From an uncultured Pelagibacteraceae bacterium (GTDB lineage: Bacteria > Pseudomonadota > Alphaproteobacteria > Pelagibacterales > Pelagibacteraceae): a stretch of DNA of 59,140 bases. The stretch spans positions 1 through 59,140 of the forward strand of contig CABXOW010000008.1 of assembly GCA_902513955.1 (NCBI GenBank). Direction: 5' to 3'. Positions within the stretch are counted from its first letter, which is position 1; each line of letters begins with the position of its first letter. The notes below the pieces were generated by a model that was not told where the DNA came from, did not search any database, and saw only the letters and a program-made list of their open reading frames with translations. Shown here one piece after another: positions 1 to 8,639 of the stretch. The position numbers and the translations under genes were made by a program.

Positions 1-807
1 TTTATTTTAAACAGCTTTTATCAAAAAATAAAATATAATAAAGAACATTTAAATTCAGTTTCTAATAAAGAAATTTTAAAACATGGGGCTAATTTTTATG
101 AAAAACAGATTAAAGAAAGAACAGAATTAAACTTTGATAATAGTTTAAATTTGAAAATTGATAAATTAGTTTTAGATAACTCATTAAGTTTGTGTGATCC
201 TATCAATCCTTTAGTAATGACTGCCAAGGAATTATTATTAGATCCTAAAATTAAATTAGAAGAAACATCTTTGTTTAAATTTTTTCAAATTTTTAAACCT
301 AAAAATTTAATGGAAGTTTTTTTATTAAACACAGAGGATAATCATATTAGAGATTTTTCAAGGTTGAGTAACTTAAATCAATATACTTTATTTTATCCAT
401 GGTTTCATAAATATCCTCAAAGATTTCTTGTACCAGGAATGTTTGGACCTAAAGATATTTCATTTCCTAAATTAAGATACATTAGATTAAAAAACCTAAT
501 TTTTTTAATTCAAAAATACGATTACATTCCTAGTAAAGATGATCAAATTTGTGGATATAAATTAGTTAATGATAATGATTACAGATTTATAATTACAGCT
601 GGATCACATCGATCAGCTGTATTAAAAGCCCTGAATAAAAAAACACATATCGCAGTTAAATTTGATGATTTAAGAGTTAACAGAAATTTTTTTGAAATAA
701 GAATACAGGATATTAAAAGTTGGCCAGGAGTTTATAGTGGGTATATAAGCAAGAATGAAGCAGAGAGAATGTTTTTAGGTTTTTTTGAGTTTAAAACAAT
801 CAAATAA
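1..807 (+). CDS. Partial hypothetical protein with ParB/Srx-like GSHRSA motif (5' end outside window)
   Basis: The reading frame is open from base 1 to the stop at 807, so this is the C-terminal 268 residues of a longer protein; a TTG at 151 is not a convincing start because the frame continues upstream. Near the C-terminus the protein has ITAGSHRSAVLKAL followed by an IAVKF strand, which resembles the GxHR nucleotide-binding motif of ParB/sulfiredoxin-like domains. Proteins with this motif occur in surface-glycan gene clusters, where their role is unknown to me. It lies 17 bases before an ABC flippase gene, so it is probably part of the same operon. I do not recognise a specific function. 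Confidence 0.7.
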   Translation, partial: FILNSFYQKIKYNKEHLNSVSNKEILKHGANFYEKQIKERTELNFDNSLNLKIDKLVLDNSLSLCDPINPLVMTAKELLLDPKIKLEETSLFKFFQIFKPKNLMEVFLLNTEDNHIRDFSRLSNLNQYTLFYPWFHKYPQRFLVPGMFGPKDISFPKLRYIRLKNLIFLIQKYDYIPSKDDQICGYKLVNDNDYRFIITAGSHRSAVLKALNKKTHIAVKFDDLRVNRNFFEIRIQDIKSWPGVYSGYISKNEAERMFLGFFEFKTIK

Positions 808-824
808 AATTAAAATTTGAAATT

Positions 825-2600
825 ATGCGTGTAGTAAGAGATACTTGGGAAATACTAGACAAAAGAAGTAAATTAACAATTTTACTTTTACAGTTTTTTT
901 TAATTGGTTCATCATTATTGGAAACGCTTAGTATTGTTGTGCTTGCACCATTTATGGGTTTGCTATCGGGTGAATTTAAAATTCAGGACAACCAATATAT
1001 AAATTTTATCTTTGAAACAAGTAACGTTACTTATGATGAATTCATATTCTATTTTGGAATTTTTGTATTGGTTTTTTTTGTAATTTCTAATTTGATAAAT
1101 ATCTTCTCTGTTTATTTTATAAATTTTTTTTCAGAAAGAATCGGTGCAAAAATAAGTTCTAGATTATATAATGTGTATATTCAGAAACCATACACGTTTC
1201 ATATTGAAAATACTTCATCAGAGATTGTTAGCAAAATTTCATATGATGCAGATAGATTGTATACTTTAATTAAAAGAATCCTCCAATCTAATGCTGATAT
1301 TTTAAAATGTATTTTTATTATAAGTGCCTTAATTGTTTATAATGTTAAGGTTGCAATTTTCTTAACTCTAATTTTTTTACTTATATACATAATTATATTT
1401 TTATTTTTACAAAAAATTTTAGTTAAAAATAGTAGAATTCTTTCTGATAATAACTCTTTTATTTTAAGACTTATTCTAGAAGGTTTGGGTGCTATTAAAG
1501 ATATAATTATACTAAAAAGATATAATTTTTTTTCTAAAAGTTTTTTTAAATATAGATTAAGTGTTTCGAAAATAAGTGCCTTTAATCAAACATCGGCAAT
1601 TATACCCAGAAATATTATAGAAATGGTGGCATTTTCTACGCTCATTTCATTAATATTGATCAACCTAAAAGGAAATTTTATGCTAAACAATTCTTTATCA
1701 CTCTTAGCAGTTTTTGGTTTGGCAAGTTATAAATTATTGCCAGCTTTTCAAAATATTTATTTTGGCTTAACAATAATTAAATCAAGCCAAGAATCATTTT
1801 ACAAAATTAGGGACGACCTTAAAGAAAAAATAACTACAATAATTAATGATGATAGCTCAATCAAGTTACCGTTGAATAAAGTTTTGGAATTAAAAAATGT
1901 TTACTGGAATTATAAGCAATCAGAAAAAAAAGTACTAGATAATGTCAATATAACAATTAAATCAAATGAAATTGTGGGTATAGTTGGTAAAAGTGGTTCG
2001 GGCAAAACTACATTAGGAAATATTATTTTAGGACTTTTAAAACCTCAAAAAGGTAAATTTACCGCTGACGGAATTGAAATTGAAAAATCTAATGTAGATA
2101 AGTGGCAAAATAATATAAGTTTTGTACCACAAAACATATTTTTATTGGAGGGAAGTTTAAAGGAAAATATTACTTTTGGTGAAGAGCCTCATCTTTTTTC
2201 TCAAGAAAAGTTTGATAAAGCTATAAAAATGGCAGACTTAGAGGAATATGTTAACAAATCTAAGCACGGAATTGATACAATAGTTGGAGAGAGAGGAATT
2301 GCTTTATCGGGTGGTCAATCACAAAGAGTCGGAATAGCCAGAGCATTTTATACAGATAGAGATATTTTATTTTTCGATGAAGCTACTAGTTCTTTAGATG
2401 GTTTGACCGAGAGCAATGTAATAAATTCTGTAAGAAGATTAAAAAATAAAACATTGTTTTTAATATCTCATAATTTTAGTACCATCAAAAATTGTGATAA
2501 AATAATTTTTTTAGAAGATGGAAAAGTTGAGGATGTTGGAAATTATACCGAATTAGTTAAAAAAAATAAAAAATTTGCAAGATTAGCAGAGGTAAGTTGA
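825..2600 (+). CDS. ABC transporter, fused permease/ATPase (MsbA/PglK-like lipid-linked glycan flippase)
   Basis: This is a 591-residue half-transporter of the exporter type. About six hydrophobic membrane segments fill residues 1-330. The ATPase domain follows, with Walker A GKSGSGKTT near 388, signature LSGGQ near 493, Walker B ILFFDEATSSLD near 514 and the H-loop SHNFS near 548. The family acts as a homodimer in the inner membrane. Length and architecture match MsbA and Campylobacter PglK, which flips undecaprenyl-PP-linked oligosaccharide. No Wzx-type flippase is visible in the island, so I infer that this protein flips the glycan made by the neighbouring genes. A lipid A flippase role cannot be excluded from sequence alone. 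Confidence 0.85.
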   Translation: MRVVRDTWEILDKRSKLTILLLQFFLIGSSLLETLSIVVLAPFMGLLSGEFKIQDNQYINFIFETSNVTYDEFIFYFGIFVLVFFVISNLINIFSVYFINFFSERIGAKISSRLYNVYIQKPYTFHIENTSSEIVSKISYDADRLYTLIKRILQSNADILKCIFIISALIVYNVKVAIFLTLIFLLIYIIIFLFLQKILVKNSRILSDNNSFILRLILEGLGAIKDIIILKRYNFFSKSFFKYRLSVSKISAFNQTSAIIPRNIIEMVAFSTLISLILINLKGNFMLNNSLSLLAVFGLASYKLLPAFQNIYFGLTIIKSSQESFYKIRDDLKEKITTIINDDSSIKLPLNKVLELKNVYWNYKQSEKKVLDNVNITIKSNEIVGIVGKSGSGKTTLGNIILGLLKPQKGKFTADGIEIEKSNVDKWQNNISFVPQNIFLLEGSLKENITFGEEPHLFSQEKFDKAIKMADLEEYVNKSKHGIDTIVGERGIALSGGQSQRVGIARAFYTDRDILFFDEATSSLDGLTESNVINSVRRLKNKTLFLISHNFSTIKNCDKIIFLEDGKVEDVGNYTELVKKNKKFARLAEVS

Positions 2601-2631
2601 TCAAAAGAAATAAAAATTAGAAATTAATTTT

Positions 2632-3621
2632 ATGAAGATATTAGTTACAGGTGGAGCTGGTTACATTGGAAGTCATGTATGTAAAGCGTTACAAAAAAAA
2701 AATTTTCAAGTAATAGTTTTTGATAATTTAAGCAGTGGAAAAAAAAACTTTATTAAATGGGGAAAATTTATAAAAGGTGACCTTACAAATTTTAATCAAA
2801 TAAAAAATGTAATAAGCAAAACAAAACCTGACGCTGTAATTCATCTTGCGGGTAAAATAAGTGTGGAAGAGTCAGAAAAAGAGATATTTAGCTACTATAA
2901 AAATAATTTTTTTAGTACCTTAAACTTGCTTGAGGCAATGAAAATTAATGGAGTAAAAAAAATTGTATTTTCAAGCACAGCAAGTGTTTACGGTAATCAA
3001 AAAAAAATGCCAATTTCTGAGAAAGCTTCTACAAATCCATTAAATATTTATTCAAAAACTAAGTTTTTTTCAGAACAGTTGATAAAAGATTATAATCGTA
3101 TTCATGGTATTAATTTTTTTATATTAAGATACTTTAATGCTGCTGGAGCAGATTTTGATTGTGAAATTGGGGAGATTCATGACCCAGAAACACATTTAAT
3201 ACCATTAGCCATTGAAGCTTTATTAAATAATAAAAAATTTACTGTATTTGGGAGAAATTATAACACTCACGATAAGACAGCCGTAAGAGACTATATTCAT
3301 GTCAATGATTTAGCATCAGCACATATTTTAGCGTTAAAAAAAAATAATAAAAGAAATAAGAGTAATGTTCTAAATCTTGGATCTGAAAAAGGTATGAGCG
3401 TTTTAGAGGTCTTAAATTTACTTGAAAAATCAAAAAATATTAAAATTAAGAAAAAATTTTATAAAAAGAGAAAAGGTGATATGCCGAAATTAATATCAAG
3501 TTCGAAACTTGCCAACAAAGTTTTGGGTTGGAAAGCAAAGATTAGTAAAGAGGATATTTTAAATTCAGCTTACAGTTGGCATTATAAGATTTTAAAAAAA
3601 TATGAAAAAAAAAATACTTAA
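2632..3621 (+). CDS. galE: UDP-glucose 4-epimerase
   Basis: This is a 329-residue extended short-chain dehydrogenase. The NAD-binding motif GGAGYIG is at residues 7-13, and the catalytic residues are the Ser in FSSTASVYG and Tyr140/Lys144 in YSKTK. The motif LRYFNAAGAD and the segment DYIHVNDLASAH are characteristic of GalE, which interconverts UDP-Glc and UDP-Gal (or the HexNAc forms). The ATG start places the Rossmann motif at the expected distance. Its end overlaps the next gene by 20 bases, so both belong to the sugar-nucleotide part of the operon. Confidence 0.9.
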   Translation: MKILVTGGAGYIGSHVCKALQKKNFQVIVFDNLSSGKKNFIKWGKFIKGDLTNFNQIKNVISKTKPDAVIHLAGKISVEESEKEIFSYYKNNFFSTLNLLEAMKINGVKKIVFSSTASVYGNQKKMPISEKASTNPLNIYSKTKFFSEQLIKDYNRIHGINFFILRYFNAAGADFDCEIGEIHDPETHLIPLAIEALLNNKKFTVFGRNYNTHDKTAVRDYIHVNDLASAHILALKKNNKRNKSNVLNLGSEKGMSVLEVLNLLEKSKNIKIKKKFYKKRKGDMPKLISSSKLANKVLGWKAKISKEDILNSAYSWHYKILKKYEKKNT

Positions 3622-4909
3622 TTTAATATCAAAAATTAAAAATAAAAACATAACCATAGGAATTGTGGGTCTTGGATATGTGGGACTCCCTCTAGCATTA
3701 AGGTTTTCGGAAGTTGGTTTTAATGTTGTTGGTTATGATAAAGATGATAAAAAAATTATAAAATTAAAAAAATATAAGAGTTATATAAAGTCAATATCTG
3801 ATCAAGAGTTAATTAAAAAAAATTTTATACCTACATCAAATTTAAAAATTCTATCAAAATCTGATGCAATAATAATTTGTTTGCCAACACCTCTTAAAAA
3901 AAATTCTAAGGTTCCTGATATGACTTATATAAAAAACTTTGCTTCATCGATAAAAAGTTTTTTAAGAGAAAATCACATATTAATTTTGGAAAGCACAACT
4001 TATCCAGGGACTACAAGAGAATTTTTTTTACCAGTATTAAAAAATTGTGGCTTTATACCAGGTAAGAATGCGTTTTTAATTTACTCACCAGAAAGAGAAG
4101 ACCCTGGTAATAAAAAGTATCGGATAAAAGATATACCAAAAATTGTCTCTGGATATAGTGATAACTGCAAGAAAATTGGTAATTTAATATATGGAAAAGT
4201 GGCCAAAAAAACAGTTGAAGTAAAATCATTAGAACATGCAGAAATGGTTAAGCTTTATGAAAACATTTACAGATCAATAAATATTGGGTTAGCAAATGAA
4301 ATGAAAATAGTGTGTCACAAGATGGGTTTAAATATTTATGAAGTAATTAAAGCCGCATCAACTAAACCATTTGGGTTTAGTCCTTTTTATCCTGGCCCTG
4401 GTTATGGTGGTCATTGTATACCAATTGATCCATTTTACTTATCTTGGAAGAGTAAGCAGTTTGGATATAGTCCAAAATTTATTGAGCTATCAGCAAAAAT
4501 TAATAATTCAATGCCAACATATATTAAAAAAAACATAAAAAAAATTTTAAAAAAAGATAAGAAAAAATTATTTAAAATTTTAATTCTAGGAATTGCATAT
4601 AAAAAAAATGTTGATGATTTAAGAGAGTCCCCAGCAGTTCAATTGATAAATATTTTACAAAAAGAAAATAATTTTCAAATTAATTTTTATGATCCATTTA
4701 TCAAAAAAATTGACAGCAGAAATAAGAAATTTAAAGATATTAATTATTTCAATTTAAAATATAATAAATTAAATAAATTTGATTTAGTGGCAATATTGAC
4801 TGATCACGATAAACTAGATTATAAAAAGATATTAAAATATTCTAAAATAGTTGTGGATTGTAGAGGTAGGTTTTTTAACATTAAGGATAAAAAAGTAACT
4901 CAATCATGA
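3602..4909 (+). CDS. UDP-N-acetyl-hexosamine 6-dehydrogenase (WbpA/TviB-like)
   Basis: This is a 435-residue member of the UDP-glucose/GDP-mannose dehydrogenase family, which oxidises C6 of a nucleotide sugar to the uronic acid using two NAD+. The Rossmann motif GLGYVG is at residues 23-28 and the catalytic Cys272 lies in GYGGHCIPIDPFYL. That motif, followed by WKSK, matches the WbpA/TviB branch acting on UDP-GlcNAc better than the Ugd branch acting on UDP-Glc; this is a family-level judgement. It overlaps galE upstream and the uronate epimerase downstream (ATGA), so the likely products are UDP-HexNAcA and its C4 epimer. Confidence 0.85.
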   Translation: MKKKILNLISKIKNKNITIGIVGLGYVGLPLALRFSEVGFNVVGYDKDDKKIIKLKKYKSYIKSISDQELIKKNFIPTSNLKILSKSDAIIICLPTPLKKNSKVPDMTYIKNFASSIKSFLRENHILILESTTYPGTTREFFLPVLKNCGFIPGKNAFLIYSPEREDPGNKKYRIKDIPKIVSGYSDNCKKIGNLIYGKVAKKTVEVKSLEHAEMVKLYENIYRSINIGLANEMKIVCHKMGLNIYEVIKAASTKPFGFSPFYPGPGYGGHCIPIDPFYLSWKSKQFGYSPKFIELSAKINNSMPTYIKKNIKKILKKDKKKLFKILILGIAYKKNVDDLRESPAVQLINILQKENNFQINFYDPFIKKIDSRNKKFKDINYFNLKYNKLNKFDLVAILTDHDKLDYKKILKYSKIVVDCRGRFFNIKDKKVTQS

Positions 4910-5922
4910 AAAAAATTTTAGTAACTGGTGCTGCTGGTTTTATTGGCTTTCATACTTCCTTAAAATTATTGAAATTAGGAAAAAAAGTCATAGGACTTGA
5001 CAATCTTAATAACTATTACGATCCTAATTTAAAGCTTTCTAGATTAAAAATTTTACAAAAGAGTAAAAACTTTACTTTTAAGAAGATCGATTTAAAGGAT
5101 GAAAAAAAACTCAAAAAAATATTTCAAACAAATAAAATTGAAAAAGTTCTAAATCTTGCTGCCCAAGCCGGTGTAAGATATTCATTGATAAATCCTAAAT
5201 CTTACATAGATACTAATCTTGTTGGATTTTTTAACTTAATAGATTTATCCAGAAAATATAAAGTAAAACATTTTGTTTATGCAAGTACGAGTAGTGTTTA
5301 TGGTTTGACAACAAAAATGCCTTTTAAGGAGAGTTCTACAACTGATCACCCTATACAGCTTTATGCAGCAACAAAAAAATCAAATGAACTTATAGCTCAC
5401 TCTTACAGTTATATTTATAAACTGCCAACAACAGGATTAAGATTTTTCACTGTTTATGGGCCATGGGGTAGACCGGATATGGCATTATTTAAGTTTACTA
5501 AAAATATTTTATCTAATAAAAAAATTGAAATATTTAACTTTGGAGATCACAGTAGAGATTTTACATATATAGACGATATAGTTCAAGGAATTGTAAAGTC
5601 GATTAATAAAATACCAAAAAGAAATAAAAATTTTAATTTTTCACATCCAAAACTTGCTGAGAGTAGTGCACCATTTACTGTTTATAATATTGGAAATGGT
5701 AAAAAAGTAAAATTAATGAAATATATATCTGAAATTGAAAAGTATTTAAATAAGGAAGCTAAAAAAAATTATAAGCAATTACAAAAAGGTGACATAAAAG
5801 ATACTCATTCAAATTTACAAAAAATTAAAAAAAATTTAGGCTATAAGTCTAAAACATCAGTTAAAAAAGGGGTTAAAAATTTTTTAAATTGGTATTTAGA
5901 ATATTATAAAATAAAAAGATGA
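4906..5922 (+). CDS. UDP-glucuronate 4-epimerase family protein (LpsL/CapI-like)
   Basis: This is a 338-residue extended SDR. It has GAAGFIG at 8-14, the family-typical segment LDNLNNYYDPNLK, Ser in ASTSSVYG, and Tyr153/Lys157 in YAATKK. TVYGPWGRPDMA is typical of the UDP-GlcA (or UDP-GlcNAcA) C4-epimerases. It follows the 6-dehydrogenase with a 4-base ATGA overlap, which suggests translational coupling and consecutive steps to a galacto-configured uronate. The stop itself overlaps an ATG for a 49-codon reading frame. Confidence 0.88.
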   Translation: MKKILVTGAAGFIGFHTSLKLLKLGKKVIGLDNLNNYYDPNLKLSRLKILQKSKNFTFKKIDLKDEKKLKKIFQTNKIEKVLNLAAQAGVRYSLINPKSYIDTNLVGFFNLIDLSRKYKVKHFVYASTSSVYGLTTKMPFKESSTTDHPIQLYAATKKSNELIAHSYSYIYKLPTTGLRFFTVYGPWGRPDMALFKFTKNILSNKKIEIFNFGDHSRDFTYIDDIVQGIVKSINKIPKRNKNFNFSHPKLAESSAPFTVYNIGNGKKVKLMKYISEIEKYLNKEAKKNYKQLQKGDIKDTHSNLQKIKKNLGYKSKTSVKKGVKNFLNWYLEYYKIKR

Positions 5923-6068
5923 AAAAAATAATTATTTTAATTATTCTTAGAATTAATACTTTTAAAGATTTACATGTATTTGCCTTTGCAAAAAATAAAA
6001 AAAAATTTTTTGATAATAATTTTAAGAATGCTTTAGACGTCAATATTTACTTTAGTCAATTTAACTAA
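5919..6068 (+). CDS. Small 49-residue ORF with signal-peptide-like N-terminus; possible gene remnant
   Basis: An ATG overlaps the preceding stop (ATGA), the same junction used between other genes of this operon, and opens 49 codons. The peptide begins MKKIIILIIL and reaches HVFAFA near residue 24, which resembles a secretion signal with an AxA-like cleavage site, followed by a short Lys/Asn-rich tail. I recognise no family. It may be a real micro-protein or the eroded start of a lost secreted protein. Confidence 0.35.
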   Translation: MKKIIILIILRINTFKDLHVFAFAKNKKKFFDNNFKNALDVNIYFSQFN

Positions 6069-6085
6069 TTAGATTAAAAAATTTA

Positions 6086-7168
6086 ATGAAAATTTTATAT
6101 TTTTCTGTGAATATGAGTGGATATACTTCCGCAAGCTATCAGCAAGATTTAATTGATAGTTTAAAAAAAAAATGTGATATAATTTTCTGGGGACCTGGAT
6201 ACGAAAAATTTGATATAGATTTAGATTTAAATTCAATAAAAAAAAAATTATTTATATCTGATAATGACTGTATAATCGTAGGCCATTCTTGGCTTTCAGA
6301 TATTCCCTTAAAAGATGAAGTTAATTATGATAATTATTATACCTGGATAAATGAAAGATTAATTAAAAACTCTATTGAATATTGTGGAAAGATTAATTTT
6401 TTTGAACATAAGGGACCTAAGCTTTTTTTGCTTAATAAAGAATACGTTTCGCTTGGTGAAAAATTAAATTTTGCAAAACGTAATAATTTTGACTACGTAT
6501 TGACATCAAATTTAAATTTTAATGATTATGAAAAAAAAACAAATTTAAAATTTATATTTTTACCATATGCAATTAGTAAAGATTTTATTTTAAAGAAAAA
6601 TTTAAATAAAAAATATGATTTATTTTTTTCGGGATTGATAGAAAATCAATATTTTTTTAATCTTAATAAAATTAAATCTCAAAGAATTTTAATTCAAAAA
6701 AAACTTTTCTATAATTTTTTTGATATGCCTATTTTGAGAAAGAGCTCAAAATTTAAAATATTCTGGAATACTTATACTGGAACAAAAGTAAAAGATATTA
6801 TTTTAAAGATTTTAAGAAAGTATAAAAGAATGCCAAGATACGAGTACATTGAAAAACTACATGAAAGCAAAGTAGTATTAAATACACTTTCTCCAGATAA
6901 TTTAATCGGCCCAAGATTTTATGAAACTATGGCGTCTAGGGCCATTTGTTTATGCGAAGAGTCTGATTTGATTAATACTGTTTTTAAACCAATGGAACAT
7001 TATGTGCCCTTTCGTTCAACTGATGAAATTTTAGAAAAATTATCTTTTTGTCTTTCTGATAGTATTGAAATTGAAAAAATTCGTAAAAACTCATATGATT
7101 ATGTGGTATCCAATCACACTTATGATATAAGAGCTGACAAAATTCTGAATTTAATGCAGCAAATCTAA
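6086..7168 (+). CDS. Glycosyltransferase, group 1 CgeB-like
   Basis: This is a 360-residue protein without membrane segments. The C-terminal part contains VVLNTLSPDNLIGPRFYETMASRAICLCEE, the donor-binding region of the 'Glyco_trans_1_2' (CgeB/spore maturation-like) glycosyltransferases, where the Glu in YETMA is conserved. Residues before about 150 form the acceptor-binding half and are poorly conserved. Given the flanking sugar-nucleotide genes it probably adds one residue to the lipid-linked glycan on the cytoplasmic side. Donor and linkage cannot be predicted. Confidence 0.7.
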   Translation: MKILYFSVNMSGYTSASYQQDLIDSLKKKCDIIFWGPGYEKFDIDLDLNSIKKKLFISDNDCIIVGHSWLSDIPLKDEVNYDNYYTWINERLIKNSIEYCGKINFFEHKGPKLFLLNKEYVSLGEKLNFAKRNNFDYVLTSNLNFNDYEKKTNLKFIFLPYAISKDFILKKNLNKKYDLFFSGLIENQYFFNLNKIKSQRILIQKKLFYNFFDMPILRKSSKFKIFWNTYTGTKVKDIILKILRKYKRMPRYEYIEKLHESKVVLNTLSPDNLIGPRFYETMASRAICLCEESDLINTVFKPMEHYVPFRSTDEILEKLSFCLSDSIEIEKIRKNSYDYVVSNHTYDIRADKILNLMQQI

Positions 7169-7185
7169 TAAAAAAATAAAATAAC

Positions 7186-7599
7186 ATGTTGTTTAAATCT
7201 AAAATAACCAAAAGACCTCTTTTTTTAATCAAAAAATATCATAAAAAAAAAAGGATAAAAAGTAGAGAAGATTTGACTGATGCGAATAAGTTTTTACAGG
7301 TTAGTTTTTTAAATCTTAAAAAACAATACAAGGTTACACCTCACAATCATTTAAAAAATTTAAAAAAAACCAATATATCAAGTGAAGCTTGGATAGTAAT
7401 GTCGGGAAAATTAAAAGTAACATTTTACGATATAGACAATTCAAAAGTTTTTGATGACATATTAAAAAGTGGTGATATATCTATATTGTTTGAGGGAGGA
7501 CATTCCTTTAAACCTTTATTGAAAAATACTAAAATTTTTGAAATTAAAAATGGACCATATATGGGGCCAATTAAAGAAAAAGTGAATTTTAATGTTTAA
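7186..7599 (+). CDS. Cupin-like protein
   Basis: This is a 137-residue protein. The segment TPHNH, then SEAWIVMSGKLKVTFYD, then LKSGDISILFEGGHSF gives the alternating strands of a single cupin barrel; His residues at PHNH and GGHSF could bind a metal. Small cupins in glycan clusters are often sugar-nucleotide 3- or 5-epimerases/isomerases or their relatives, but no specific family is recognised. It overlaps the alternative start of gmd, so it may act in the same deoxysugar pathway. Confidence 0.6.
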   Translation: MLFKSKITKRPLFLIKKYHKKKRIKSREDLTDANKFLQVSFLNLKKQYKVTPHNHLKNLKKTNISSEAWIVMSGKLKVTFYDIDNSKVFDDILKSGDISILFEGGHSFKPLLKNTKIFEIKNGPYMGPIKEKVNFNV

Positions 7600-7600
7600 T

Positions 7601-8584
7601 ATGAAAAAAGCATTTATTACAGGTATTGGGGGTCAGGATGGAAGTTATTTATCCGAGTATTTAATAAATAAAAATTATAAAGTTTATGGAATAATTAGAA
7701 GAAATTCTGTAGTTGAACATCAAAAAAATAGATTAGAGAATTTAAATATTAATAAAAAAATTGAACTTTCTTATGGTGATGTAGAGGATAGAACATCTCT
7801 TGATAATTTATTAAAAAAAATAAAACCTGATGAAATATACAACTTAGCTGCCCAATCTCACGTGAGAATAAGTTTTGATGTACCGGAGTATACAATTAAA
7901 ACAAATGCACTTGGTGTATTTAATATGCTTGAGTCATTAAGATTTAATTCTCCAAAATCAAAATTTTATCAAGCTTCCTCATCTGAAATGTTTGGTAGAT
8001 CGGTTGATAAAAATGGTTATCAAAGAGAGACTACAAAATTTGAACCAACAAGCCCTTATGGGTGTGCTAAAGTTTTTGCATTTAATTTAGTGAAACATTA
8101 TAGGCACGCTTATAAATTGTTCTGCGCAAATGGAATTCTTTTTAATCATGAGTCTTCGCGTAGAGGATCAAATTTTGTAACAAATAAAGTAATAAAAAGT
8201 GCTGTAGAGATTAAACTAGGAATAAAAAAAAAATTATATCTTGGAAATCTCGATTCATTTAGAGATTGGGGTCATTCAAAAGATTATATTAGAGCAATGC
8301 ATTTAATTTTAAAACATAACAAACCAGATGATTTTGTGATTGCTACAGGTCAAACAAGATCGATTAGACAGTTATGTAAAATTGTATTTGATAATTTAAA
8401 TTTAGATTACAAAAAATATGTAAAGCAACAAAAAAAATTCCTCAGACCAGAAGAACTCAAGTATCTTAAAGGAGATTCATCTAAAGCAAGAAAGGTTTTA
8501 AATTGGAAACCAGAAATTTCATTTGAGCAGATGATAAATGAAATGACCGATTTTTGGATAAAATATTACAATAAAAAAACATAA
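7601..8584 (+). CDS. gmd: GDP-mannose 4,6-dehydratase
   Basis: The enzyme converts GDP-mannose to GDP-4-keto-6-deoxymannose. It begins MKKAFITGIGGQDGSYL, the hallmark Gmd nucleotide-binding segment, followed by YGIIRRNS, SSSEMFG and the Tyr/Lys pair in SPYGCAK (residues 153 and 157). NHESSRRGSNFVTNK is also Gmd-specific. I prefer ATG 7601 over the in-frame ATG at 7592 because family members start directly with MKKALITG-like sequence. At about 327 residues it is slightly short. No GDP-fucose synthase, Rmd or perosamine synthase is adjacent; the reductase-like genes further on are candidates for the next step. Confidence 0.9.
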   Translation: MKKAFITGIGGQDGSYLSEYLINKNYKVYGIIRRNSVVEHQKNRLENLNINKKIELSYGDVEDRTSLDNLLKKIKPDEIYNLAAQSHVRISFDVPEYTIKTNALGVFNMLESLRFNSPKSKFYQASSSEMFGRSVDKNGYQRETTKFEPTSPYGCAKVFAFNLVKHYRHAYKLFCANGILFNHESSRRGSNFVTNKVIKSAVEIKLGIKKKLYLGNLDSFRDWGHSKDYIRAMHLILKHNKPDDFVIATGQTRSIRQLCKIVFDNLNLDYKKYVKQQKKFLRPEELKYLKGDSSKARKVLNWKPEISFEQMINEMTDFWIKYYNKKT

Positions 8585-8602
8585 TAATGCTACTCATTTC
8601 AT

Positions 8603-8639
8603 AGGAGGTTGATGTTAAATTTGATCACATGATGATCAA
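8603..8639 (+). promoter_or_regulatory. Shine-Dalgarno, 6-codon leader ORF and start-codon hairpin before a methyltransferase gene
   Basis: A perfect AGGAGG (8603-8608) is followed by ATG at 8612 opening a six-codon frame (MLNLIT) whose TGA (8630-8632) overlaps the methyltransferase ATG at 8629. A 7-bp inverted repeat, TTGATCA (8621-8627) and TGATCAA (8633-8639), puts that start codon in the 5-base loop. The arrangement would allow translational coupling, with leader translation opening the hairpin. The structure is seen; the regulatory role is inferred. Confidence 0.45.
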
